Assembly (NCBI RefSeq): GCF_018588585.1
Contig: NZ_JAEUFG010000019.1
Location: forward strand, 1 to 64,000
Direction of reading: 5' to 3'
DNA length: 64,000 nt
DNA from: Bacillus sp. SM2101
Lineage (GTDB): Bacteria > Bacillota > Bacilli > Bacillales > SM2101
Both the position numbers and the translations under genes were made by a program. Under the pieces are notes generated by a model. The model had not been told where the DNA came from. It searched no databases and was given only the letters and a program-made list of their open reading frames with translations. This document shows positions 54,542 through 63,246 of this stretch, in pieces; position 1 is the stretch's first letter; every line of letters begins with the position of its first letter.

Positions 54542-55660
54542 CTACAAAGGTACGGTCACTTCAACCTTGGTGCCTTTGCCAATCTCACTTTGAATGCCTA
54601 AGCTCCCATTCTGCATCTCAATACGTTCCTTCATACCTGCTAGTCCTAGCGAAGGCATTTCTAGTCTAGGGTTGTATTGAAAACCACAACCTTTATCTAC
54701 AATCATTAGCTTTACCTGTTTTTTCGTTATTTCTAATTCAATTGTAGCGTTTTTTGTGCCTGCGTGTTTCTTAATATTATTTAAAGCTTCTTGGCCGATC
54801 CTCCATAAACATTCTTCAACATGATTCGGTAAATCTATAATCCCTTTTACATCAATACAAACCGTTAAACCTAGTACCTTACCATAATCACATAAAGCGC
54901 TACCAATACCATTCTCTAATCCTTGTGGACGCAATTGCCAAATTAAAGCACGCATTTCCTGCAATGCTTCATGCGATACTTCCTGCATATATGTAAGCAT
55001 TTCTTGCACTTTCAGGTCATCTGTCATTTCCTTTGTTCCACGAGCAGTTAATTGTAAAGAAAAAAGAAGTTGATTAACTGAATCATGTAAATCTCGCGCT
55101 AGACGGTTCCGCTCATCAATAAGTGCAACTTGTTGCTCTTTTTCAACAAGCTTAATACGTTTAATTGCTGAGCCTATTTGATAAGCCACGGCTTCGAGTA
55201 AAGCTAGTTCTTCATCTGTAAAATGAGTTTTATATGGGGAAGCGATGTTAAGCAGCCCAAATTTTTCCTCACCTGCTCGTAAAGGTACTGTAGCATGATG
55301 CGTAATCCCTTCAGTGTCACCCCAGTCATATTCAATCGCATCTTCAATTCGTTTACAATTAATAATATTTGCTGCTCTTTGAAGTCGGCCATCATTATAA
55401 CGATCTAAGCACCAGCACCCACCTTCACACATTGGCTTTTTCTTCTTCCACACTAAACCAGGTGGAAGATTATAATCTGCAACGAGCTGAAAATTTTCTT
55501 TCTCATCTATAAAGAATATCCATCCAGTATCGAGGCCCGTTACTTGAAGGAGCTCTTTTAAAACATCAGCCAACATGAGATACAAATCATTAGCTTGATT
55601 TAACGTTTCAGCAATTGTTTTAAGTGTATGTAATTCTTGAATTCGCTGTTCATCTGTCAA
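54542..55660 (-). CDS. yhcY: GAF-domain sensor histidine kinase (YhcY-like)
   Basis: This 372-residue cytoplasmic kinase starts at TTG 55660, 8 bases after GAGGTG. The GAF domain (about 12-170) carries four cysteines (Cys78, 82, 84 and 102, in CEGGCWC and NCKRIED) that could hold a metal, Fe-S cluster or redox switch. HisKA_3 follows with His192 in RLARDLHDSVNQLL, and then HATPase_c (ECLWRIGQEALNNIKKHA, LGLAGMKERI). There are no membrane helices, so it senses an internal signal. It is partnered with the adjacent YhcZ-like regulator. Confidence 0.93.
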   Translation of the reverse strand: MTDEQRIQELHTLKTIAETLNQANDLYLMLADVLKELLQVTGLDTGWIFFIDEKENFQLVADYNLPPGLVWKKKKPMCEGGCWCLDRYNDGRLQRAANIINCKRIEDAIEYDWGDTEGITHHATVPLRAGEEKFGLLNIASPYKTHFTDEELALLEAVAYQIGSAIKRIKLVEKEQQVALIDERNRLARDLHDSVNQLLFSLQLTARGTKEMTDDLKVQEMLTYMQEVSHEALQEMRALIWQLRPQGLENGIGSALCDYGKVLGLTVCIDVKGIIDLPNHVEECLWRIGQEALNNIKKHAGTKNATIELEITKKQVKLMIVDKGCGFQYNPRLEMPSLGLAGMKERIEMQNGSLGIQSEIGKGTKVEVTVPL

Positions 55661-55823
55661 TGTTCACTCACCTCATCCCCTTATAATGACTAGCTAAAGT
55701 TATTACTAATTATAGCAATGAACAACTGCTGGATCGATAGAAATTAGTCGTAAATACCCCTACTTCTTTAGTCGTAAAAAAGAAGCTCTATAAATTTGAG
55801 CCCCTCATTTACTTTTATGCTAG

Positions 55824-56201
55824 TTATTTCATAACATATGTGGCTAAAGCCTTTTGAATATCATAAATGTTTTTGTCTTTTTTAAATTGCTTTGAAATTG
55901 GTTGGCTTGAACCTGAGATCCATATTTTCAATTCTGAATCGATATCGAATGTACCAGCTGTTTCCACACTAAAATGAGTTACACTTTTGTATGGGATTGA
56001 ATGAAATTCTGTTTTCTTCCCTGTTACTCCTTGCTTATCAATTAAAATGAGACGCTGATTTGTAAAAACAATAGAGTCTCTTATAAGCTTAAAAGCCTTT
56101 TCAACTTTTTCGTCTGTTGTAATAATCGATTTCAATTCTCTTTCTGTAGATTGTATATCGGCTTCGGAAGCATTTCCCATTATGCCGTCTAATAGTCCCA
56201 T
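55824..56201 (-). CDS. Bacterial PH-domain protein (bPH_1 type)
   Basis: This 125-residue soluble protein begins MGLLDGIMGNASE and has the bacterial pleckstrin-homology strand pattern: FKLIRDSIVFTNQRLILID, EFHSIPYKSVTHFSVE, FDIDSELKIWISG, and a final helix IYDIQKALATYV. Function is unknown; related PH-like proteins form oligomers in stress-related settings. AAGGGG stands 7 bases before the ATG. Gene is downstream of and possibly cotranscribed with the aldo/keto reductase gene. Confidence 0.87.
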   Translation of the reverse strand: MGLLDGIMGNASEADIQSTERELKSIITTDEKVEKAFKLIRDSIVFTNQRLILIDKQGVTGKKTEFHSIPYKSVTHFSVETAGTFDIDSELKIWISGSSQPISKQFKKDKNIYDIQKALATYVMK

Positions 56202-56250
56202 ACCTCCACCCCTTTGAATGTTAATTATTTTGTCTATATTCTTTAACTGA

Positions 56251-57153
56251 CTAATCTACTTCTTTTCCGACTGAGCTTTGCCAAACTTCGAACCACTGCT
56301 CTCTCGTCATGTGGATGTTTAGCGCATCTACTGCTTTACGTATTCTTGACACTTTTCCTGAACCGACGATTGGAATAATGTTCGCCGGATGATTTAACAG
56401 CCATGCATACATCACTTGATCAATTGAGTCTATATTTAGTTCACCTTTTATCTTATGAAGAGTTTCTCGTAATCGAACCTCTTTTTCATTTTCAGAATAA
56501 AATATTTCTCCCCCTGCTAGTGGAGACCACGCCATCGGAGGGATGTTTCTTTCTTGACATTGCTCAATACAACCATTTACAAATTGAGACAAGTTACTTA
56601 CAGAAAGCTCAACTTGATTTGTAACGAGTGGAAAATTTAAATACGAGTTTAGTAAATGGAACTGAGATGGGCTAAAATTAGAGACACCAAAGTTAAGGAC
56701 TTTCCCTTCCGCTTTTAATTGAGCAAAAGCTTCAGCAACTTCTGCAGGATTCATTAATGGATCGGGTCTATGTATTAATAGTAAATCAATATAATCTGTA
56801 CGAAAATTACGCAGAGAATTTTCAACAGAATGAATAATATGCTTCTTGCTCGTATCATAGTATTTAATTTTATGATCAGGTCGATTTTTTGACACAAGTT
56901 TTATGCCACACTTTGTTATAATTTGTATATCCCTTCTAAGTGCTGGTTTTAATGCTAGAGCTTCTCCAAATAATGCTTCACATGTATAATCACCATAAAT
57001 ATCAGCGTGATCAAACGTTGTAATACCAAGTTCCTTACATTCTTCCATTAAGTGTAAAATCTCTTCTTTTTCCATATTCCATTCAGATAACCGCCATAGT
57101 CCGAGTACAATTCTCGATACTTGTAATGTTTCGCTAAGTTTTATTTTTTCCAT
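56251..57153 (-). CDS. Aldo/keto reductase (YdhF/YcsN-like)
   Basis: This 300-residue TIM-barrel oxidoreductase reduces carbonyl compounds with NADPH. Catalytic tetrad residues are visible: Asp and Tyr in FDHADIYGDY, Lys in IITKCG and His in LLLIHRPD. The cofactor-binding end reads IIPIVGSGKVSRIRKAV. ATG 57153 stands 10 bases after GGAG; the frame opens eight codons earlier. It is 42 bases after gntK and may be cotranscribed with it, which would suggest a sugar-related substrate, but this is speculative. Confidence 0.9.
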   Translation of the reverse strand: MEKIKLSETLQVSRIVLGLWRLSEWNMEKEEILHLMEECKELGITTFDHADIYGDYTCEALFGEALALKPALRRDIQIITKCGIKLVSKNRPDHKIKYYDTSKKHIIHSVENSLRNFRTDYIDLLLIHRPDPLMNPAEVAEAFAQLKAEGKVLNFGVSNFSPSQFHLLNSYLNFPLVTNQVELSVSNLSQFVNGCIEQCQERNIPPMAWSPLAGGEIFYSENEKEVRLRETLHKIKGELNIDSIDQVMYAWLLNHPANIIPIVGSGKVSRIRKAVDALNIHMTREQWFEVWQSSVGKEVD

Positions 57154-57195
57154 TATGCTCAACTCCAGTTCAGTCATTTGACAACGAGAATCCCT

Positions 57196-58740
57196 CTACT
57201 TACCCAACGTATGCTTTCTTTGAAAACTTGCAAGAACATCGTACTCATTAGCAAGTATTTCAGGAATCCTAATAAAAACGGGGAGTAATTCTTCGTATGC
57301 TCTACTAGCCTGTAAATTCGGATGATAATGATTTGTCGTCCCGATCATTCCTTTAACAGCATTTAATGAATCAATCTCACCGCGCCCATACATACCTAAA
57401 ACTACTGCTCCAAGACATGAGCTTTCATAGCTATCTGGTATACGAATTTCCACCTGAAAAACATCTGCTAATATTTGTACCCATAGGGAGGAACGTGTAA
57501 ACCCTCCGGTCGCATGAATTCGTGTAGGCTTACCTATTTGTTCTTCTAAAGATAATAACACAGTGTATAAATTCATAGTTATTCCCTCTAATACTGAACG
57601 AATCATATGCTCCTTTTTATGATGGAGCCCTAAGCCAATAAAAGAACCTCGTGCATTTCCGTTCCAAAGAGGTGCCCTTTCACCACTTAAATAAGGATGA
57701 AAAATGAGACCTGCGGAACCAGGAGCAGACTTAGCTGCAATTGAGGATAATGCTTCATAAGGGTCTTGCCCACTTAGTTCATCAGCCTCCACTTCCAAAT
57801 TGGCTAATTCATTTCGTACCCATTGATAAATCATACCACCGTTGTTTACAGCTCCCCCGATTACCCAGTGGTTCTCTGTTAAAGCATAACAAAAAAACCG
57901 ACCTTTTGGGTCTGTAATAGGTCGATCTATAACGGTTCTAATCGCACCACTCGTACCGATTGTTAATGCAACAACACCAGGCTCAATAGCGTCTACACCA
58001 AGGTTAGATAAAACGCCATCACTAGCACCTATTACGAACGGTGTATCTGGCTGTAAACACATCATTTGGGCATAGTCTTTCTTCATACCAGTAAACGACT
58101 CGGTTGTTGAAACAATTTCAGACAATTGAGAACTAGAAATATCTAGTAACGATAACACTTCATGATCCCAATCCAGATTTTTCAAATTAAATAACCCCGT
58201 CGCAGAAGCGATAGAATAATCAATAGCGTAAATACCGAACAAGCGGAAAAAAACATATTCTTTTATAGAAATAAACTTGTATGCTTGCTGAAACAAATGT
58301 GTATGTTCCTCTTGCAACCATTTCATTTTTACTAGTGGTGACATAGGATGAATAGGCGTTCCAGTTCTGCGATAAATATCATGACCTTTATGATCACTTG
58401 TTATTGTATGTGCCCATGCTTCACTACGATTATCTGCCCATGTAATAGAACGAGTAAGTGGGTTTCCGTACTCATCTACAATGAGTAAACTATGCATTGC
58501 CGAACTAAATGACACAAACCTAATTTGAGTTGCATCTACTTTTGCTTCATTGACACATGTACGAATCGTTTGTAGTACTGCATGAAATATTTCATCAGGG
58601 TCTTGTTCAGCAGCATCCGGTGTTTCAGTGTATAATGGATATTCATAACTACTACGATAAATCACTTGCATGTTTTCATTAAATATCACTGCTTTTGTAC
58701 TTGTTGTACCAATGTCTACCCCTATGGTATAAGGCTTCAT
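57196..58740 (-). CDS. gntK: Gluconate kinase, FGGY family
   Basis: GntK phosphorylates gluconate to 6-phosphogluconate for the pentose phosphate pathway. This 514-residue protein has the FGGY two-domain actin-like fold: phosphate-1 loop GVDIGTTSTKAV, SFSSAMHSL, WADNRSE, the catalytic-Asp motif GASDGVLSNLG, phosphate-2 GTSGAIRTV, and ATGGFTRSSLWVQILADV. The start follows TTGGAGG. No gntR or gntP is in the window, so the gluconate locus is incomplete here. A possible CcpA site lies upstream. Confidence 0.92.
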   Translation of the reverse strand: MKPYTIGVDIGTTSTKAVIFNENMQVIYRSSYEYPLYTETPDAAEQDPDEIFHAVLQTIRTCVNEAKVDATQIRFVSFSSAMHSLLIVDEYGNPLTRSITWADNRSEAWAHTITSDHKGHDIYRRTGTPIHPMSPLVKMKWLQEEHTHLFQQAYKFISIKEYVFFRLFGIYAIDYSIASATGLFNLKNLDWDHEVLSLLDISSSQLSEIVSTTESFTGMKKDYAQMMCLQPDTPFVIGASDGVLSNLGVDAIEPGVVALTIGTSGAIRTVIDRPITDPKGRFFCYALTENHWVIGGAVNNGGMIYQWVRNELANLEVEADELSGQDPYEALSSIAAKSAPGSAGLIFHPYLSGERAPLWNGNARGSFIGLGLHHKKEHMIRSVLEGITMNLYTVLLSLEEQIGKPTRIHATGGFTRSSLWVQILADVFQVEIRIPDSYESSCLGAVVLGMYGRGEIDSLNAVKGMIGTTNHYHPNLQASRAYEELLPVFIRIPEILANEYDVLASFQRKHTLGK

Positions 58741-58824
58741 TTATATACCTCCAACTAATTGTGTACTACACATCCCTCTATTATGTACCCATGTGATCAT
58801 CTTTGGTTCTAAAGCTATATATGT

Positions 58825-58838
58825 GATTACCGCTTACA
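58825..58838 (-). promoter_or_regulatory. Possible CcpA (cre) site upstream of gntK
   Basis: On the minus strand TGTAAGCGGTAATC matches 12 of 14 positions of the cre consensus TGWAANCGNTNNCA, about 85 bases upstream of the gntK start. Catabolite repression of gluconate genes is known in bacilli. The mismatch in the last two positions keeps confidence low. Confidence 0.4.
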
Positions 58839-58954
58839 GGATTAGTTTTCATAACACATAGCGATCTAATAAATGGCCATTGTCAAATATCCAAGACTAT
58901 ATTCGTATCAATGGTGTTTTTTTAATACTAAGACATATGTACGTAGTGACATAA

Positions 58955-59047
58955 TTTCTCGCGCTAATTGTAGTTTTTATTGTAAGAAATCAACACGTTC
59001 ACAACTAGCATTCGTGGTTTCTTTTCATATGCAATACGATACAACCA
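58955..59047 (+). mobile_element. MITE-like repeat, copy 14 (partial)
   Basis: A partial copy with the left-end segment CGCGCTAATTGTAGTTTTTA, core CAACACGTTCACAACTAGCA and CGTGGTTTCTTTTC, but no recognisable right end. It is followed within 25 bases by copy 15, so the two may result from a nested insertion or recombination. Confidence 0.55.
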
Positions 59048-59069
59048 AAATAACCTTTCATTTTAAGAA

Positions 59070-59197
59070 GGCTCTCTTTACATTAATTGTTGCTTTTCGT
59101 AATAGGCATTTTTCGTATAAAGTGTTGTTTATCATACTAAAAAATAAATACGTATACAACTAGATTTCGGGGCATCTTTTTTTCAGCATAGAACCTT
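59070..59197 (+). mobile_element. MITE-like repeat, copy 15 (shortened)
   Basis: The left end is GGCTCTCTTTACATTAATTG, followed by TTGCTTTTCGTAATAGG, an additional diverged stretch and the core ATACGTATACAACTAGATTT with GGGGCATC. The right side ends at a decayed AGAACCTT. The 720-bp gap 58741-59461 is almost entirely copies 14, 15 and 16 plus the gntK promoter region; no gene is supported in it. Confidence 0.6.
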
Positions 59198-59324
59198 TTA
59201 AAAAGTTAAAATCGAATAGCGCCAACATATAACTGTTCGAGTTTTTATTGAAATAACTATTTCTTCTATATGGTAAGAAGCTTGGATTTATAAAATATCC
59301 TCCAAGCTTCTCATTCATTATTAT

Positions 59325-59463
59325 GGTGTTTTCGCATTGATTGTTGTTTTTCGTATTAAGAAATATACACGTACTCAACTAGAGTTCTTTTATACAATGA
59401 TAGCTAACAATATAAAAACACTTTTAAAGATAACGATACCAACAATGTTTACGAGAAGAGCTT
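59325..59463 (+). mobile_element. MITE-like repeat, copy 16
   Basis: The left end is GGTGTTTTCGCATTGATTGT, the core ATACACGTACTCAACTAGAG, and the right end AACAATGTTTACGAGAAGAG followed by CTT. Its last bases overlap the stop codon of pgcA, so the element forms the 3' end of that gene. No clean duplication is visible. Confidence 0.8.
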
Positions 59464-61192
59464 AAATTAACGAATGTATCATTGTCATAACAGCTTCCTT
59501 CGTTGCGGTTAATTCACCTTCAGCCTGATCGAGCGTTGCGCCTTTTACCCCAAAGTAAAACTTGACCTTAGGTTCTGTTCCAGATGGGCGTAAACAAAAC
59601 CAACTACCATCCTCTAAATAATATTTTAATACGTTCGATTTAGGTAATTTAATTGTTTCTTTTTTACCTAGATGAATATTTAAACGTTCACTTGATAAGT
59701 AATCTTCTATACTAACGACGTTTTTATTAGCCACCTCTGAAGGAGGATTGCTACGGAAGCTCGCTAATAATGTTTGTATCGTTTCCGCACCAGCTTTGCC
59801 CTTCAGTGTTAATGATTCCAAACCTTCACGATAGAAGCCGTATTTCTCATAAATTTGGGTTAAGCCTTCATACAAAGTCTTACCTTGCTTTTTATAAAAT
59901 GCACATATTTCAACCGCTAATAATGCTGCTTGTATCGCGTCTTTGTCACGAGCAAAATCTTTAACTAAATATCCATAGCTTTCCTCATAGCCGAATTGGA
60001 ATTCATATTGCCCAGATTGCTCGTACTGCTTAATTTTTTCAGCAATAAACTTAAATCCTGTTAAGGTGTCGATAGTTTCCACACCATATGCATTTGCAAT
60101 CGTTCTACCAAGCTCTGAAGTAACCACTGTTTTTAACACAACACCATTAGATGGTAGGCTCCCTTTTTCTTTACGTTGTGACAGAAGGTATTCTAATATT
60201 AGTGCTCCTGTTTGATTTCCAGTTAATAGAACATATTCGTCTTTGTCATCTTTTACGGCTATACCTAATCTATCTGCATCAGGGTCTGTTGCTATTAATA
60301 TATCTGCATCAATATTTTTTCCATCTCGAATCGCTAGAGAAAAAGCACTCTTTTCTTCTGGATTTGGAGATGTTACCGTAGAAAAATCTGGGTCAGGGAG
60401 TTCCTGTTCTTCGACAACTGATACGTGACGATAGCCGAATTCTTCTAGACCTTTACGTACTAATGTATTTGCTGTGCCATGAAGAGGAGTAAACACTACC
60501 TTCACATCAACTTCATTTGATAACTGTGGATGTATTGAGATTGTAGTTAGCTGATTGATATATGCGTTGTCAATTTTTTCACCTATGATTGTGATGAGTC
60601 CTTTATCCTTTAAATCCTGTTCATCATCTACTGCTATCGCTAATTCATTATCAATCTCATTTACAAATTGAATGACTTCATCTGCTTCTTTAGGCGGTAA
60701 TTGTCCACCGTCTTGCCCATATACTTTATATCCATTATATTCTGGAGGATTATGACTCGCTGTAACAACAATTCCTGAGAATGCATGCAAATAACGAACA
60801 GCGAATGATAGCTCTGGAGTAGGTCGAAGCTCTTCAAACACATACGTTTGAATACCATGCGTCGCTAAAGTTTTTGCGGCTTCCATTGCAAACTCCGGTG
60901 ATTTATGACGAGAATCGTATGCGATAACTACGCCGCGTTGCTTCGCTTCATCTCCACACGAATCTATGTATCTAGCCAGCCCTTCCGATGCCTTACGGAC
61001 TGTAAACAAGTTCATTCGATTTGTTCCAACACCGATTTCTCCACGCATCCCTCCTGTACCAAACTCTAAATTTTTATAAAAGCTTTCCTCTAGCTCTTTT
61101 TCATTGCTTTCTATTCGCATCAATGATTCTCTTAACTCACCATCTAAATTTGGTGATTGTTTCCACAATTCATATTTTTCATTCCAATTCAC
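59462..61192 (-). CDS. pgcA: Phosphoglucomutase / phosphomannomutase
   Basis: This 576-residue alpha-D-phosphohexomutase interconverts glucose 1- and 6-phosphate for cell-wall glucosylation and glycolipid synthesis. The catalytic phosphoserine lies in [11 protein letters not shown], metal-binding Asp residues in [10 protein letters not shown], sugar-binding EESYGY, and the phosphate-binding loop [12 protein letters not shown] near the C-terminus. The start is GTG 61192, about 8 bases after GGGAGG. Length equals that of B. subtilis PgcA-type enzymes. It is monocistronic; its stop codon lies inside the end of a MITE-like repeat. Confidence 0.95.
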   Translation of the reverse strand: MNWNEKYELWKQSPNLDGELRESLMRIESNEKELEESFYKNLEFGTGGMRGEIGVGTNRMNLFTVRKASEGLARYIDSCGDEAKQRGVVIAYDSRHKSPEFAMEAAKTLATHGIQTYVFEELRPTPELSFAVRYLHAFSGIVVTASHNPPEYNGYKVYGQDGGQLPPKEADEVIQFVNEIDNELAIAVDDEQDLKDKGLITIIGEKIDNAYINQLTTISIHPQLSNEVDVKVVFTPLHGTANTLVRKGLEEFGYRHVSVVEEQELPDPDFSTVTSPNPEEKSAFSLAIRDGKNIDADILIATDPDADRLGIAVKDDKDEYVLLTGNQTGALILEYLLSQRKEKGSLPSNGVVLKTVVTSELGRTIANAYGVETIDTLTGFKFIAEKIKQYEQSGQYEFQFGYEESYGYLVKDFARDKDAIQAALLAVEICAFYKKQGKTLYEGLTQIYEKYGFYREGLESLTLKGKAGAETIQTLLASFRSNPPSEVANKNVVSIEDYLSSERLNIHLGKKETIKLPKSNVLKYYLEDGSWFCLRPSGTEPKVKFYFGVKGATLDQAEGELTATKEAVMTMIHSLI

Positions 61193-61396
61193 TTCTTCTA
61201 CCTCCCTATTTTAACAAAGCATATCCTCTAAAAGAAAAGTACCATATTCGTACATTCCACTCAAGTGACAATCGTGTACCATTTTATTATTAGAACTTCC
61301 AACACAATTGAAAAACCGATTTCCCCTTATAATTGGAAAAATCGATTTTTTCTGTCAACTTTGATTGCTTGAAAATATAATCAAACCCTACTAATC

Positions 61397-62407
61397 TTAA
61401 TATCTACTAAGAAACTTATTTGCTCCTAAACCAACTAAACCTGCAAGTATCAATACGATACCTATTATATAATAACCACTTGGACTAGCTTCCCCGGTTT
61501 GTGGAAGCTCTCCACCTACTACTAGGGATTGTTCAGGGTCTGGACCTGGGTTTGGTTCTGGGTTTGGATTCGGTTCTGGGCTTGGTTCTGGTTCTGGTTC
61601 TGGATTCGGTTCTGGATCTAGGTCTGGATCAGGATCAGGATCTGGGTCTGGATCTGGGTCTGGATCAGGATCTGGGTCTGGATCAGGATCTGGATCTGGA
61701 TCTGGGTCTGGATCTGGATCTGGGTCTGGATCTGGATCTGGGTCTGGATCTGGATCTGGATCTGGGTCTGGATCTGGATCTGGATCTGGGTCTGGGTCTG
61801 GGTCTGGATCAGATGTTGGCGGATCTTTTGGTGGATTGTATGGTGGGGTATCATCTTCATTATCACTCTCAGCAATAAATAATAATTTTACCCCTGTACT
61901 AAGTCCTTGATATTCGTTCCCAGCACTACTATCGAACTCTACTCGAAAAGTAAGAATCTCCTCACTTAATAGTTCAAGGTGTCTATCTTCAATTCCTGTG
62001 AAGTTGTTGATGTAACCAGAATATAATTCTGTTGATTTATGAGTAACAGTCAATTTTAACTTGTCATATAAACTAGCAAGTTGATTACTTTGTAGTTCAC
62101 CTTGTGCTAGAATATCCTTCTCATTATTTTCTAATTCATCATTAGATAAGGAATATTCTTCTGCATAGATTGAATAATCGAAATTAATATTCCCACTATT
62201 CCTTACTGTGAGATTCCTAGTCATCCAATCACCAGGTTTTAATTTGTTTACATTAAACAACCTTTGCTCAGAGCTAGGAATTGTGTCAATTTGAATTGTT
62301 GGTATACTTGATACTGCCTCTGTTTCTCCAAAAGGATCAAAATATATAAATAAAAGTAATAATAGGAAATAACTTCCAATTATTTTAATTAATATATTTC
62401 TTTTCAT
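61397..62407 (-). CDS. LPXTG cell-wall protein with TasA/camelysin-like domain and Asp-Pro stalk
   Basis: This 336-residue surface protein starts at ATG 62407, 6 bases after GAGAGGA. A signal peptide (about 1-31) precedes a beta-rich domain (about 35-185). The block LKPGDWMTRNLTVRNSGN is typical of the TasA/CalY (camelysin) group. A stalk of about 35 Asp-Pro dipeptides follows, then Glu/Asn-Pro repeats. The sortase signal LPQTGE comes next, with a hydrophobic helix and a basic end (KFLSRY). Sortase should anchor it to peptidoglycan. The neighbouring sipW supports a TasA-like exported matrix or fibre component. No sortase gene is in the window. Confidence 0.88.
   Translation of the reverse strand: MKRNILIKIIGSYFLLLLLFIYFDPFGETEAVSSIPTIQIDTIPSSEQRLFNVNKLKPGDWMTRNLTVRNSGNINFDYSIYAEEYSLSNDELENNEKDILAQGELQSNQLASLYDKLKLTVTHKSTELYSGYINNFTGIEDRHLELLSEEILTFRVEFDSSAGNEYQGLSTGVKLLFIAESDNEDDTPPYNPPKDPPTSDPDPDPDPDPDPDPDPDPDPDPDPDPDPDPDPDPDPDPDPDPDPDPDPDPDPDPDPDPDPDPDLDPEPNPEPEPEPSPEPNPNPEPNPGPDPEQSLVVGGELPQTGEASPSGYYIIGIVLILAGLVGLGANKFLSRY
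61612..61815. repeat. Hexanucleotide repeat encoding (Asp-Pro)n
   Basis: About 34 copies of a six-base unit (plus strand GGATCT, GGGTCT or GGATCA) encode the Asp-Pro stalk. The unit is prone to slipped-strand change in multiples of six, which would alter stalk length without changing frame. Confidence 0.9.
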
Positions 62408-62469
62408 ATCGAATCCTCTCATCTTATTATTTTTGAGGTGTGCTTAGCTATATTTTTTATCCATGAAGG

Positions 62470-63036
62470 TTATTTTTCTGTTGTCTTTGCTGCCTTTGTT
62501 CCTTCAAGCTCACTAATGGCTCTCCAAGTAGTAATGATTGCATACCCAAGTAGTAGAATACCAGGTACGACAAGCAGCATAATTGCACCCATACTTGAAT
62601 TAGCATAGTTTATTGCATAACCTACATAAGGTATAGTCAAGCCAATATACTGTCCTACTACATTATCAGATAGGACTGGCTCTCTATCAGCTGCATCGTT
62701 GTTATCACCCTTAGTGATATACATAACCTGCTCATTGATGTTTCTAACTTCGATTATTCGATGGGTAATTAGTTTCTCTTCAGAATCTTTGAATATGATT
62801 ACATCATCTTCTTTGAATCTAGTCATGTCACCATCTGGATTTATTGCAATGATAGAACCGGTTTTAATACCTGGTTCCATCGAACCTGACAACACTGTTT
62901 TTATTTGATAGCCAAAGAAAGTAGGCTCTCCTCCTGAGGCTTTTGAAACAATGACTGCAACAACCATAATCAAAAACAGTACTACTAATACAAATGAAAT
63001 AATCCTACTAATCCAAAGCTTTGCAAGCTGCATCAT
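62470..63036 (-). CDS. sipW: Signal peptidase I, SipW type
   Basis: This 188-residue ER-type signal peptidase has an N-terminal helix (about 12-32), the catalytic Ser in LSGSMEPGI, a His in place of the usual Lys (LITHRIIEV), the GDNND box, and a C-terminal helix (about 148-170). SipW processes TasA/CalY-type precursors in Bacillus. The start follows GGAAAGGA. It lies 62 bases upstream of the LPXTG gene and downstream of the acidic repeat-protein gene, so the three probably form an operon for a surface fibre or matrix. Confidence 0.95.
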   Translation of the reverse strand: MMQLAKLWISRIISFVLVVLFLIMVVAVIVSKASGGEPTFFGYQIKTVLSGSMEPGIKTGSIIAINPDGDMTRFKEDDVIIFKDSEEKLITHRIIEVRNINEQVMYITKGDNNDAADREPVLSDNVVGQYIGLTIPYVGYAINYANSSMGAIMLLVVPGILLLGYAIITTWRAISELEGTKAAKTTEK

Positions 63037-63246
63037 TTATCAAATCCTTTCCACCAACTAAATTCAAAACTCAATTCTTAATTAAGAACATTTTGTTTAT
63101 AGATACCTTTTAATAGTTGATCAGTTGACCACTCTATTGGTTTACAGTTCATAAACAATATATTTATCCTCTCAGTCTTATTAATAAATATTTCCACTTA
63201 TATGATATATGATGATCAGTTACACCAACAGCTGATTAATTCTATA

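Noticed and set aside
59160..59378. A 72-codon minus-strand frame between repeat copies 15 and 16
   Set aside because: It consists largely of repeat sequence and has no ribosome site.
61501..61878. Frames antisense to, and in another register of, the Asp-Pro repeat
   Set aside because: They are a by-product of the six-base repeat; the sense frame has a signal peptide and an LPXTG end.
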